DNA of 64,000 nucleotides from the NCBI GenBank assembly GCA_033964015.1, contig CM066918.1, positions 31,720,595 to 31,784,594 of the forward strand, given 5' to 3'. The notes below the pieces were generated by a model, which did not search any database, had not been told where the DNA came from, and worked only from the letters and a program-made list of their open reading frames with translations. This document shows positions 12,932 to 23,889 of this stretch, piece by piece; the stretch's first letter is position 1, and each line of letters begins with the position of its first letter. Both the position numbers and the translations under genes were made by a program. This DNA is from Scolanthus callimorphus. Lineage: Eukaryota > Cnidaria > Anthozoa > Actiniaria > Edwardsiidae.

Positions 12932-13127
12932 GGTTCCAGAAAATATCCATACCCCCTCCACGGAAGGGTGTTGGAAAGTGACTCCCCCCCCCCCCCCCCC
13001 TCCTCTGGATTTTGCAAGGAAAAATACAGTATTTGTATGGAAATGATCAGGTAAATTAACCCCCCACCCCCACCCTCCGGCATTTCCAATGCCCTTCCGT
13101 AGGGGGGTATGGATAATTTCTGGAACC
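12932..13127. mobile_element. MITE with GGTTCCAGAAAATATCC ends
   Basis: The termini GGTTCCAGAAAATATCCATACC and GGTATGGATAATTTCTGGAACC are inverted copies. Poly-C/G stretches and the words GGAAGGGTGTTGGAAA against CATTTCCAATGCCCTTCC continue the symmetry. The centre carries ACAGTATTTGTATGGAAA, similar to the centre of the 6,661 MITE, hinting at a shared ancestry. Confidence 0.7.
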
Positions 13128-13805
13128 ACACAATACTACTGTTTGTATGCCACAAATCCAGGTGACCAAGAGCTTCAACAACAAACTTTGTGACATTTTT
13201 CCCAGAATTTTTCTTAATGGTATATTTTAGGGGCTACGCACTCATGTCGGTATCAGTTAGGAGTCAAATTTGTTTTTCTCATTGAGGAGACCTGCCCAAA
13301 TATATAGGAGCCTTCTCCCAAATTGATAGAATCTTCTTAAACAACTAATTTCTAAAAGTTTTTCAAAGGAAAACTCCCACGAGTTGGCCTATGGCATGCC
13401 TTTGATTAAGAATAGTTGCCTTTTCATGGTACAATCTCGCGTAAAACGGATTTTTTTGTCAAAACAAGCTGAATTTCTGACCTGCCAGTGTGCGCCTGGG
13501 ACATAGGACCCCAAAGCGTTTGTTGGAGGAAATTATTTTCCTTTCCAAAATCATTTTAATTGCGATACCAAACTAATAACGATATTATCGGATTATTCAA
13601 AGCTTTATTCAAAGCTAGATTCAGCTAAGATTATAGCAGGAAAAAAACGATCTCCCACATATATGCGAGTCGCGCAGCGCCAAGTACGATAACGCCTTTT
13701 TGAGTGCTATTTTCAGCGGAATCTACCGACTGAAGACTTTGAATATGCTTGAATCGTATGATATCTCGTCCTCAATTTCCACAAAACAGAGCTCATACTA
13801 TTCTA

Positions 13806-13950
13806 TAGGTAAATCCATTGCCTGACGAGGGAATTCCACGCTAAATTTCACGCGAAAAACCGATATCGCTCGAGTCGCGCAGCGACGAGAGCGATATCGG
13901 TTTTTCAAGTGAAATTTAGCGTGGAATTCCCGAGTCAGGTAATGGATTTT
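13806..13950. mobile_element. Hairpin MITE with ACCGATATCG arms
   Basis: TAGGTAAATCCATTGCCTGA, AATTCCACGCTAAATTTCAC and GAAAAACCGATATCGCTCG are mirrored almost base for base on the other side of a short CpG-rich centre. A one-armed relative lies at 14,731-14,806. Confidence 0.75.
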
Positions 13951-14730
13951 CTTTGAATCCCATGCCGGACATTTTAGAGAATAAGTCTAAATTTAAGGGA
14001 ATTGGCAGTGGATTTCGAGTGCTTGAAAGCCGCGCTAGTGCGAAAAAAGCGATGGAATTTTCTGAATCTCAAAACGAAAGTCCCTTGAAATTAGGCTTTG
14101 CTGCAATAGCGAATCTTTAAAACATGAAATTACAATATATAAATGTTTAGATGAGAGAAAATTCATTCAGTTCAGTGTTCAGTGTTCATTCAGTTCAGTG
14201 TCAACACACTGAAAGTGACTGAAGCCAATTTGACGATGAAAGCGATCGAGTCTACAAAGAGTTTCAAACGATTTGAATTAGTAGAATTATCTTACTGATC
14301 GAAAATGTTTTAACTTTTAAAGCTTACTTGTTTGATTTCTTGTTCCCTTACGGCTTTCTATCTCCTTTATTCTTGGTAAAAGGTGCAGCTCCTGTAGTGT
14401 TTTTCGTTTTGCATGTGCTTTCCACCTCTAAACATTTGATAGGACTTTTCAATCGATGACAGAACTTTTAAGTCGAACTAGCCAACAGCTTCTCGTTGAA
14501 ATTATCTTGTAAAGTAAATATCTGGACATTGCCTTGCATACCCAGGGTAGAAATACCCGAAACGTTGGAGGAACCAGAGAGATTTTGTTTCCAAAACTTG
14601 TTGTGTTGACCAGACGAGAGTTTTGTGTCTTCTGGAGGCGCGTGTGTGCCCACGTTTCACAAAGCGCGCGAAAAACTGTGATACGAAAAATGGAGATAAA
14701 TACATTTCCCCTGCTTTTATCGTAGCTAAC

Positions 14731-14806
14731 TTCTATAGGTAAATCCATTACCCGACGAGGGAACTCCACACTAAATCTCACGCGAAAAATCGATATCGCC
14801 GCGACG
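14731..14806. mobile_element. Partial copy of the 13,806 MITE
   Basis: TTCTATAGGTAAATCCATTA and the following ACTCCACACTAAATCTCACG match the left arm of the element at 13,806 with several substitutions. The right arm is missing, so this is a broken or deleted copy. Confidence 0.65.
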
Positions 14807-15111
14807 AAATTTAATTTCGTAGAAATTTAATTTCGTGGGCGTCCTGTGTTTTCATTAGATTCTACTTTTGCAGCCATGTAATTCCACAAAAAATCTCCCT
14901 CGATTTCAGCCAATCAGCGCGCGAGATAGAGTCATAGCATGGGATTCTATACAAAATTCTGACGGTGAAAAAGTGACTATAATTGCTCTCCTACGCGCTC
15001 TCGATCTGAAGAAAGAGAATTTCAAAATCACTGACACTGACATAAGGCAACTCATTTTAGCGCTTTCGAGCTCACACAATTTCACTCAATGACGACTCCA
15101 AAACTGCATTA

Positions 15112-16793
15112 AGTAGGGTCTGTTAGGGTCAAAAAACCTTCGGATCGTGCACTTTTGCGTACAGGCACCAAACTTGGCACAAATGTTCCTTGGGTGATAC
15201 CAAGCAGTTTTAGAGGGGGGTGCCACAAATGTTCGCCCTAGGGGGAGAGGAGGGGCATTTTGTCCAAATTAGACATAAGGGATCTTTTGGGGGCTGCACT
15301 TTTGCGTACAGGCACCAAACTTGTCACAAATGTTCCTTGGATGATATCAAACAGTTTAAGAGGGGGTTCCACAAATGTTCGCCCTAGGGGAGGGGAGGGG
15401 CATCTTGTCCAAATTAGACATGAGGGATCTTTTTGGGGCTGCAAAGACCGTACAGGCACCAAACTTGGCATAAATGTTCCTTGGGTGATAGCAAACAGTT
15501 TTAGAGGGGTTGCCACAAATGTTTCGCCCTAGGGGGGAGAGGAGGGGCATGTTGTCCAAATTAGACATGAGGGATCTTTTGGGGGCTGCAAAGACCGTTC
15601 AGGCACCAAACATGGCACAAAGTTCCTTGGGTGATACCAAGAGGTAATACCAAACAGTTTTATAGGGGGGTGCCACAAATGTTCGCCCTAGGGGGGAGGA
15701 GAGGGGCATTTTGTCCAAATTAGACATGAGGGATCTTTGGGGGCTGCAAAGACCGTACAGGCACCAAACTTGGCACAAGTGTTCCTTTGGACTCCAACCG
15801 GCTTCAAGAGTGTGTTCGAGCTACTGAAGTTGCAAAAGCAAATGCACCAGCGGGCGCTGCAAGTGGGACAAGTCCAACCTCCCATACACAGAGCTGTGCA
15901 CCTGTTCAGTCTCAAGGCAATTTATGTACTAGGTCTTGTGCCTTTGGACTCAACCCCTCTTAATGGAAATTTTGCCCCTCTCCCTCTTTGCCAAACTTTT
16001 TGTGTCGGAACTTGTTTGGGTTTCAGGCCAATAAGGATTTGTAGCAAAAAGACCCTATGGCTAATTTGGGCAAAATTCCCATTCCGCTCCCCCTCTAGGG
16101 CGAACATTTGTGGCGCCCCCTCTGAATCAGTTTGGTATCACCAAAGAAAGGCATGTGTGCCAAGTTTGGTGCTGTACGGTCTTGCGGCTCAAAAGGCCCC
16201 AATGCTAATTCGGAAAAAAATGCCCCTCCCCATCCCCTTGGGCGGACATTTGTGACACCCCACTCAAATTTGTTTAGTAACACCCAAGTAACATTTTGCC
16301 TGTATGGTCTATGAAGCTCAACAAGACCCCCATGCTAATTCGGACAAAATTGCCCCACCCCATCCCCATTGGGCGAACATTTGTGACATCCCCCTCTTAA
16401 TCTGATTGGTGTCACCCAAGGAACATTTGTGCCAAGTGTAATGCCTGTACGGCTCCCAAAAGATGCTCGCGGCTCCCAAAAGACCCCGATGCCTAATTCG
16501 GAAAAAAATTACCCCTCCCTACCCCCCTAGCGCAAACATATGTGGCATCCCTTCTTAATGATATTGGTATCTCCCAAGGAACATTTGTGTCAAGTTTGGT
16601 GCTTGTACGGTCTTTGCAGCCCCAAAAAGATCCCTCATTTTTAATTTGGAGAAAATGCCCCCTCCCCTCCCCCCTAGGGCGAACATTTGTGGCACCCCCC
16701 TCTAAATCTGTTTGGTATCACCCAAGGAACACTTGTGCCAAGTTTGGTGCCTGTACGCAAAAGTGCACGATAAAATCGCTAACAGACCCTACT
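15112..16793. repeat. Head-to-head repeat array with TIR-like ends
   Basis: Four to five direct copies of a ~150-bp unit (words GTACAGGCACCAAACTTGGC, TGCCACAAATGTTCGCCCTA, GGGATCTTTTGGGGGCTGC) run from 15,150 to 15,790. Further copies in inverted orientation run from 15,960 to 16,760. The outermost ends, AGTAGGGTCTGTTAG and CTAACAGACCCTACT, are inverted repeats and include CGTGCACTTTTGCGTAC on both sides. The ~170-bp centre (15,790-15,960) differs from the repeats. The layout fits a fold-back transposon expanded by unequal exchange. Confidence 0.75.
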
Positions 16794-16960
16794 AGCACTA
16801 CTCTGGACATTTCGCTCAATCTTGGAGAGCCTCTGACCTGCTCATCACGCAAGGAATATTTTCTTTAAACTTATAACATAAGAACTTTCATATGGACTCC
16901 ATCCGCGCATTTGTACAGTTTGTACTACAAATCAATTGTATAAAGTACTTAAAATCTTAC
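16794..16960. other. Intron between repeat array and first exon
   Basis: This A+T-rich stretch contains the end of the first intron on the minus strand; the donor of the first exon lies at its right border. Nothing else is seen. Confidence 0.4.
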
Positions 16961-17038
16961 CTCTTGATCCTCCAAAATCTTCATCACCCTCTCTTCATCT
17001 TTGAGCTTACAACTCTTGATAAACGAGTAGAAATCCAT
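16961..17038 (-). CDS. First coding exon of the minus-strand gene
   Basis: A 78-nt exon starts at an ATG and encodes 26 residues rich in Lys and Glu (KLKDEERVMKILEDQE), then meets a consensus donor GAG|GTAAGA. The Polinton insertion point is 249 bp upstream, so the promoter of this gene was probably cut away from its neighbour on the plus strand (41,128). Confidence 0.5.
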
Positions 17039-17287
17039 GTTCAATAAAATTGTCCACTGAGATTTAGTGTAACGATCGAGAAAGAGCTGCGTCTAAAAGT
17101 AGACGCAAGATCGAGGTAGCGATAGTGCAAGCAAGCGATGGGACCGCCGAAATTCGAATCACCCAACCACTTGACCACTCGCGTTTGCCGACCATTTTAT
17201 CCTGTCTTTCCGCACCAATCAGCGTTTCGGATTATAGCTTCGGCATTGGACGTGGTTTTCGCTAAGCAGTCGGCAGTCATTCGCAGG
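17039..17287. promoter_or_regulatory. Left half of a split bidirectional promoter region (inferred)
   Basis: This 249-bp stretch lies between the first exon of the minus-strand gene and the Polinton. It is CpG-containing and includes the words AGACGCAAGATCG and ACCAATCAGCG (a CCAAT-like box). With the 72 bp between the Polinton and 41,128 it would have formed a ~320-bp divergent promoter. Promoter function is inferred from position only. Confidence 0.35.
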
Positions 17288-17698
17288 AGTAGTAGAGACT
17301 GGGGTGTTCTGGACCGGGCGTGGTCAAATCACGTGACTTTAGACCTGTCAATCAAAAATTGTGGGCGTGGCACCTGTCAATTTTTAAAATCCAAAATGGT
17401 GGACAATCTTTAAAATCCAAAATGGTGGACAATCTTTAAAATCCAAATGGTGGACAATCTTTAAAATCCAAAATGGCGGACAAACCTAAATATGTCGTTA
17501 TACTAAAAACCTAGATACATCGTTATACTAAAAACTTAGAAAGATGTTATACATAGCATCGGATACAGCCATGACGTCACTGGGAATTCCCCTTGTGCAA
17601 GACTGGGCATGTATAAGGATGGGGAATACCCTATGTATGACCTATATATCCAAATATATTTAATTAGCCTATGACGCCAACATTCCACACTTCCCTAG
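17288..17698 (+). repeat. Polinton left terminal inverted repeat
   Basis: About 411 bp, matched in inverted orientation by 40672-41055. It contains four tandem copies of a ~30-bp unit with TTTAAAATCCAAAATGGTGG, whereas the right repeat has three, explaining the length difference. The inner end lies near CACTTCCCT. Confidence 0.9.
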
Positions 17699-17974
17699 CA
17701 ATTTCGAGCGCTAGAGGTAAACATGAAATCTATTTTCAAACTCGCTGGTTGTTAGGGAGCTCTGGTATGCAATCTATTGTTCCCCACGTGTACAGTGATT
17801 GTATGCAAATTAGAGGCCACGTGCAAGAGCCAGCAGACTAGGGGAATACCCTTAAATTCTAAATATATTTTTTCCAACATATATAAGGACTTAAAGGAAT
17901 AGTTTTTATATATATTATAAAAAATGTCTTTAATAAAAACACTTAAGAGCAAAACTCTTTCTACTAGTAACACA

Positions 17975-20900
17975 ATGTCAAATAATATTATGGATCAGGT
18001 AGTGCCAGAGATCAATGTACCAATATTAAAAACCAATAAAAGCTGTCTCAACGGTGGGTCAAAACACAATCAAATCCACCACTGATTCAGTTCAAAAGAA
18101 ATAAAATGAATTCGCAGACTGGATTCTATCCTACGTTCCGCAAGAGGTTAAGAAACCTATAAATAAACAGCTTAAGACTCTGAAGCATACAGTAAATAAT
18201 ATCTTCAACAGACTCAAGAAATCATCAAATATACCGAAAAAAGAGACAGCATTAAAAGGATTTTTATCATCTTACAGAATCAAAGGTGAGGATAAGATAG
18301 ATCCTAAGATGTTTCTAGGAAAATATAATAACACAGCTATTGAAACGATTAACCAGCAACAAAAGCCGATTAAATTGAAGCTTCTTCTAGAGTGTGAATT
18401 TTATAAAAAGAATCCTAATAACGAGATTGTATACACCTTTGGATACTTTCACTGTAATACAGTGATTATTACACAAGCAACGGATCTAGAAGATGTTTAC
18501 AAAACGTTGACTGAAAATATTTTAGAAAAGGTAAGTAATTTCCAAGATAGCGGGTCAGGATGGATACTCAACAGAGTTCTTAACTTAGATATTCACATCG
18601 ATAAATACAAACCTATCACAGCATCATCATGGATTGAACTACCACAGAAGCTCAAGTTGAAGAAGGCTATTGTTAACCCAGAAAATGAAGATAACCAATG
18701 TTTTAAGTGGGCAGTGACAACGGCTGTTTATCAAACAAAAGCACACCTACAAAGGATTTCAAAAATGAAATCAAACGCTGAAAAATTCAACTGGGAAGGT
18801 ATTGAATTCCCTGTACAGCTGGATAAGATTGGTATCTTCGAAAAGAATAATCCAAAATATAGAGTGAACGTATACTGGTATAAAAATAATCAGACAGAAC
18901 CGATTAGAATAAGTGAAAATGAAAGCAGAGAACAAACTATTAACCTGTTCATGATCTCAAATAATAAGACCAACCATTATTGTTGGATAAAAAATCTTAG
19001 TAGACTATTATCCTCACAGATTACAAAACACAAAGATAAGAGATATTTTTGTGAACGATGTACTTGCTCCTTTAAAACGGAAAAGAGCCGTAATAGACAC
19101 CACGAATACTGTAAGAATCATGATGCGGTTAAAATCACATTACCAAAAGAGGGATCAACAATCTCATTTAATAATTATAATCACTCTATGCGGGTTCCTT
19201 TTGTCATCTACGCTGATTTCGAGGCTTTCACAAAGCCTATATCATCATGCTCTCCAAACGATAACAAGTCATACACAGAGCAATACCAAAAACATAACCG
19301 TCTGGTTATTGTTATATGGTTAAGTGCTATGATGACAGCCTATATGAACCGAAAATATTCAGATACACAGCTGAATCTGAGGATGAGGATATCGGACAAC
19401 TGTTTGTGGATTCCATAGAAAAAACAGTCAAGTCTATATATTCAAAATTCCATTATAACAGGAAAGTAAAAATGACTAACACGGATAATGCAGACTATAA
19501 AAAAGCTACCAACTGTCATATCTGTGGGATGAATTAGATGTGGATAAGGTATTAGATCATGACCATCTTACAGGTAGGTATAGAGGGGCAGCACATAACG
19601 ACTGTAATTTGAATTACAAAATACCAAAGCATATACCAGTGATATTTCATAATCTCAGTGGGTATGATAGTCATTTGTTTATTAAGAATCTTGGTGTTAG
19701 TCAAGGTAAAATAGACGTTATCCCAAATAATGAAGAAAAATATATCAGTTTCAAAAAGCAGATAATAGTGGATAAATTTGAAAACAAAGATGGAAAATCT
19801 TGTACTGTAAAACGTGAGATAAGATTCATAGACAGTTACAAATTCATGCAGGCATCTCTAGATTCTCTAGTTGGTAATCTAGAGAAAGACCAGTTCAAGA
19901 ATCTATCTAAGTTCTATGAAGGGAAGAAGCTGGACCTATTGCTTAGAAAAGGTGTGTATCCGTACGATTATATTAACGAACTGAATAAATTAAATGAATC
20001 ATCTCTACCTCCAAAAAGTGAGTTGTATAGTAAGTTGAATGATATGGATATCTCAGACGATAATTACAAAAATGCACAAAATGTATGGAACACATTTAAC
20101 ATCAAGCCAATGCGGGAGTACCATGATCTATACCTCAAGAGTGATGTTATCCTATTATCTGATATTTTTGAGTATTTCAGAGATGTGTGTATGGAGAATT
20201 ATAAATTAGACCCTTGTTGGTATTATACAGCACCAGGACTAAGTTGGGACAGCTTGCTTAAAAAGACAGATATTGATCTAGAGCAGTTGAGGGACCCTGA
20301 TATGCTGCTTATGATAGAGGCAGGCGTCAGAGGAGGCATTTCTATGATTTCGAAACGGTATGCAAAAGCTAACAACAAGTATATGAAATCATTTGATAAA
20401 AAACAGAAGTCAACATTCATCAAGTACCTCGATGCAAATAATTTATATGGGTGGGCTATGTCACAGAAGCTACCAACCCACGGCTTCAGATGGATGGATA
20501 ATACTGAGATTAAGGACTGGAAAAACACTCCATGTATACTAGAGGTGGATCTCAAATATCCTGTCAAGCTACATAATCTCCATAATGAGTATCCTCTTGC
20601 GCCTGAGAGGGTATTAGTTAACAAAGTAGAGAAGCTTATACCTCACCTCTGTGATAGAACAAAATATGTACTCCACCACGAGACCTTAAAACTATATCAG
20701 AGCATTGGGTTGAAGATAACAAAAATCCATAGAGGTATTACATTTAAGGAATCCTCATGGTTGGATAAATATATTAGTCTCAATACTAATTTACGAATAA
20801 AAGCTGAAAATGATTTTGAGAAGGACTTTTTCAAACTGATGAACAACAGCGTCTTTGGGAAGTGCATGGAAAATATCCGTAATAGGCAAGATATTAGGTT

Positions 20901-21731
20901 AGTTAAAAGTGAAAAGCAAGCCTTGAAATTAGTATGTCAACCAAATTATAAAAGAAGGACAATATTCAGTGAGGATCTAGCAGTTATCCATATGGGAAAA
21001 ACAGAATTGATATTCAGCAAACCTATATACGTGGGGATGTCTATATTAGACCTATCTAAAAACCTTATGTATGACTTTCACTACAATTATATCAAACCAA
21101 AATATAGAAACAAAGCAAATCTCCTATTTACAGACACAGATAGTTTGATGTACGAGATACAGACAGAGGATTATTACAAAGAGATTGAGAAAGATATTGT
21201 GACAAATTTTGATACAAGCAACTATCCTGAAAATCATACTGGAATCAAAGATAGAGTTAATAAACGGGTGATAGGCATGTTCAAAAACGAATCTCCAGGA
21301 GTAGAAATAACAGAATTCGTTGGCTTGAGAGCTAAATTATATGCATATAAAACAGATAATGAACAAACTGGAAAAAGATGTAAGGAATTAAACAATCGGT
21401 TGTGAAATCAAGTATTACATTTGATGATTATAAAAATTGCTTATTTGAAGGTAGTCAAACTATGAGAAAGATGAATGTTATCAGAAGCCATAAACATCAG
21501 ATATATACAGAAACGGTAAATAAAATTGCATTATCACGGGATGATGACAAACGTAATATTCTAAGCGATGATATTAATACCCAATCGATCGGTTATAGAA
21601 ATATTAATGAATACATATATGATCATGAAAAAGAAGATTTTATAAGACGATATCACGGTGGAATAGATAATTATGATAGAATATCCAAGCAAAAAATTGA
21701 TAAACCAAAGAAGTCAAGCAAACTATTTTAA
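17975..21731 (+). pseudogene. POLB: Protein-primed family-B DNA polymerase (Polinton POLB), frameshifted
   Basis: This would replicate the element by a terminal-protein-primed mechanism. In order: an N-terminal region, a C2H2-like zinc motif (FCERCTCSF...RHHEYC, ~19,050-19,110), exonuclease motif I (YADFEAF), a CHICG...DHDHLTGRYRGAAHNDC zinc/endonuclease-VII-like module, exonuclease motif II (NLSGYDSHLF), exonuclease III (YLKSDVILL), polymerase motif A (DANNLYG), motif B (KLMNNSVFGK) and motif C (FTDTDSL). The first ATG is taken at 17975 because VPILK follows in family-like position. An in-frame TAA at 18102 and frame changes near 19,315, 19,533 and 21,383 break it into four frames. The catalytic motifs themselves are intact. 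It ends 36 bp from the convergent integrase. Confidence 0.93.
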
Positions 21732-21767
21732 AAACACTATACAAAAGTTGGTATACAAACAATTATT

Positions 21768-22753
21768 TCAAAACGCTATCAGGAGGTAGCTGGGTATCAT
21801 CTGGAACAACTTGTAATTCCTCTCTAACGAAAGATCTTTCGGCGCGCCATTAGAAAGGTAATATAACACAGGTTGGCTAGCTGATACAACAGCTCTTAAA
21901 ATATAGTACGTATCTATTGACCATATAGGATCAGTGGCACGACGCTTATCTCCACCTTCTTGCTCACCATCAGCGTATAGGTATCGAATTTTTACACCAG
22001 GTGGTAATCGTTTTTCATCCAGTCCAACAGGACGTTTGTATTCCATTTCATTTAATTCTATTTCTTCCATTTTTATTCCATTTACAGGTTCTTTTCCAGT
22101 TATTCGTATCTTTTCACTATTTATTGATTTCAAAACAGCCGGCAAACGTTTTACCCATTCTCTTGATCGATCATCAGTAATCATCCTTGTGCATACTGAT
22201 GGCTAAATAGTTTTTCTGATAGTGTTCGATTAGCACGTTCGACAAAGGCTTGAGCTCTATGGTTATTAGCTTCTGACCGTTGAATGGTTACATTATGTTT
22301 TTTCATCAATGTTGTAACTTGTCCCATAAACTCTCTTTCTGGGTCAACAATTATTGTCTCTGGATATTTTAACTTTCTTGAGTATATCCTTGCGAAAGCT
22401 TTTGCCACTTCACCAGATTCTTTTGTCATAAGTGGCTGAGCATCTTTGTATCTACTAGCTATATCAATAACTACTAATGCGTACTTATAAGTCTTTCGTC
22501 GAACCGTATCATGTGGAAGAAATAGTAAGTCCGCTTGGTGTATCTGATTTGGTTTATCAATAGTCCAATATGGCCTAGGTATGTAATCAGGTTTAGGTAG
22601 ATATATCTGCCATATTGCCTGCTTTTCAAGCCATTGCTTAGCAACTGATTCACTAACTTTTGCTCTATCTGCTAATTTACTAATAGCTGAATTACCTTTC
22701 CAGTAACCCTCAGTTGAGTAATATATTTTTTCCAGTATAATACTATTTATTAT
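21768..22753 (-). pseudogene. INT: Retroviral-type (rve) Polinton integrase, frameshifted
   Basis: The integrase cuts and joins element ends at the target. The minus-strand frame opens at 22,753 with no ATG; an ATA at the expected start suggests a lost initiator. Visible motifs are an N-terminal helical region (SKLADRAKVSESVAKQWL), then the DDE triad: D in HQADLLFLP, D in IIVDPEREF and E in AFVERANRTL. A C-terminal chromo-like segment follows (DPIWSIDTYYI, PVLYYL). A 1-nt deletion near 22,184 separates the catalytic core from the C-terminal domain. It is divergent from the capsid gene with only a few bases between them. Confidence 0.92.
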
Positions 22754-22757
22754 TTAT

Positions 22758-23342
22758 ATGACATCAATAGCAGATAAGATTAATCCAAATAGGGAATATA
22801 AACAGCCTTTTGGATTAAAATCAGAGACATGTTTGTGCCGTGTTACTATGAACCCAAATAAAGCACAGCCTTCCGAAACAATATACATTCATGTTCCCAA
22901 GTTAGCAGACAATGTGGTTATTGTCCCAAATACCCTAGGGATAACGTTTAGCATTGCTCTAACTGCTACGGATAAGCATGCGAATAATAGATTTGTTAAC
23001 AATTTGACAGCATGCTTGAAATCACGATATAAGATTCATTTTGGTGGAGAAACAGTGCAGGATACTAATAGGTATGATTTATATAAACTGTATAGCGATC
23101 TTCATCTTACTAAGAAGGAAAGAGAAAACAGAATCAAACAAGGTATTTCTAGTGTCAACATGCATAAACTGAGAGCTGGTGCTGGTGATAAAGTGTCTAC
23201 AGATGCACCAGAAGTGGCTCTAGCAGCAGTATATAACACTAAATATAGACTCCCTTTAGAGCATCCAATTATAGACAATCATGGAGTATTCTATCCAAAG
23301 GCGCTTAAAAATTGTATAATGAAGCTCATAATCAAAAGATAA
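22758..23342 (+). pseudogene. Major capsid protein fragment (first jelly-roll, PY-type)
   Basis: The 194-residue frame contains ETIYIHVPKLADNVVIVPN, then a NNRFVNNL segment, GGETVQDTNRYDLYKLY, and PLEHPIIDNHGVFYPKAL. I recognise this order from Polinton major capsid proteins, which have a double jelly-roll fold and are usually over 500 residues. Only the N-terminal third remains; the frame ends at TAA shortly after FYPKAL and no second jelly-roll is found downstream. A short alternative frame (NQKINLQIPQFSEYY) continues to about 23,395 without resemblance to capsid. The truncation means no virion could be built from this copy. Confidence 0.8.
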
Positions 23343-23399
23343 ATTTGCAAATACCGCAGTTTAGTGAATATTATAAACCATCATATGAACAGAAAAAAG

Positions 23400-23889
23400 T
23401 ATGAAATGGCTTATGTCAGCGGGGCATGCTTGCTGTCGGGTATTTGGCTTCTAAATTCTTGTAAGTTAGATCAAGCTATAAGAAAACATGTTGATGAAGA
23501 GGATAAGGCAATTAGGAATACCCCGTCATTTCACCGGGGTCTAAAGAATTTACATCCAGATATGAAAAAAGGCTTAAGGATACATTACTATATATTCAGT
23601 ATATAATAATGACACTAACTGAAAAGAAGTATGAAAACAAAATTTTGAATCCATCTATTGATTCATATATTGATAGCAAGCAGACTATCTTTTTTAAGGG
23701 AGGGATATCGCATCAGCTCTTGGTTATAATGATACTGATAAAGCTATAAGAAACCATGTAGATGAAGACGATCAGACTAAATCTATAACCCCGCCATTTC
23801 GGCGGGGTCTAAAGAATTTACATCCAGATACTGTTTTTATAAATGAAAAAAGGCTTAAGGATACATTACTATATATTCAATATATAATA
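23400..23889 (+). pseudogene. Two degenerate tandem copies of the BRO-N gene 5' part
   Basis: Blocks at about 23,470-23,690 and 23,735-23,970 are direct repeats offset by 266-282 bp. Each contains a helix reading KAIRNHVDEDD or QAIRKHVDEED, the words GGTCTAAAGAATTTACATCC and GGCTTAAGGATACATTACTA, and a new start MTLTEK leading into the next copy. Short hairpins (ACCCCGTCATTTCACCGGGGT; ACCCCGCCATTTCGGCGGGGT) replace the variable loop. None is open through the domain. They look like unequal-exchange duplications of the first exon-sized part of the downstream gene. Confidence 0.7.

Larger units (their letters stand above)
10612..15111. other. Long intron/intergenic stretch with MITEs
   Basis: Between the SAM-like exon and the repeat array I find only repeats (listed separately). 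A CpG-rich, promoter-like block around 14,560-14,900 carries short open frames on both strands, but no splice-consistent exon. A short exon linking 16,961 to 10,611 may hide here; I could not identify it. Confidence 0.4.
587..17038 (-). pseudogene. Decayed multi-exon gene with SAM-like exon and RAG1-N-terminal-like zinc motifs
   Basis: Exons supported on the minus strand, 5' to 3': 17038-16961 (start MDFYSFIKSCKL, donor GTAAGA), 10611-10325, 10009-9929, 5181-4084, 2848-1711 and 790-587. All have plausible splice sites at the ends I could place. The order is a SAM-like segment, a basic linker, a Cys/His-rich zinc segment, a conserved core with FDNDQ, a small zinc ribbon (CPVC...CVNDEC), an EFDWVVLRIGKLHVEMNM block and a C-terminal block. 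From memory this matches a multi-copy, poorly characterised cnidarian family with a RAG1 N-terminal-like zinc region, related in concept to N-RAG-type transposons. Several 1-nt frameshifts (in 5181-4084 and 2848-1711) and an unexplained phase mismatch between the first two exons argue for a pseudogene. Family assignment is inference; the coding blocks are clearly seen. Confidence 0.6.

Noticed and set aside
15238..16314. Multiple open frames up to 172 codons on both strands
   Set aside because: They lie wholly in the head-to-head repeat array and repeat the same peptide words, so they are by-products of the repeat.
20223..20624. 133-codon minus-strand frame inside POLB
   Set aside because: It is antisense to clear polymerase motifs and has no family resemblance.
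23525..23800. Short CCCCG...CGGGG hairpins considered as a CRISPR or terminator
   Set aside because: Only two copies, at the same position in tandem gene duplicates, in an animal genome; they are part of the degenerate BRO-N repeats.
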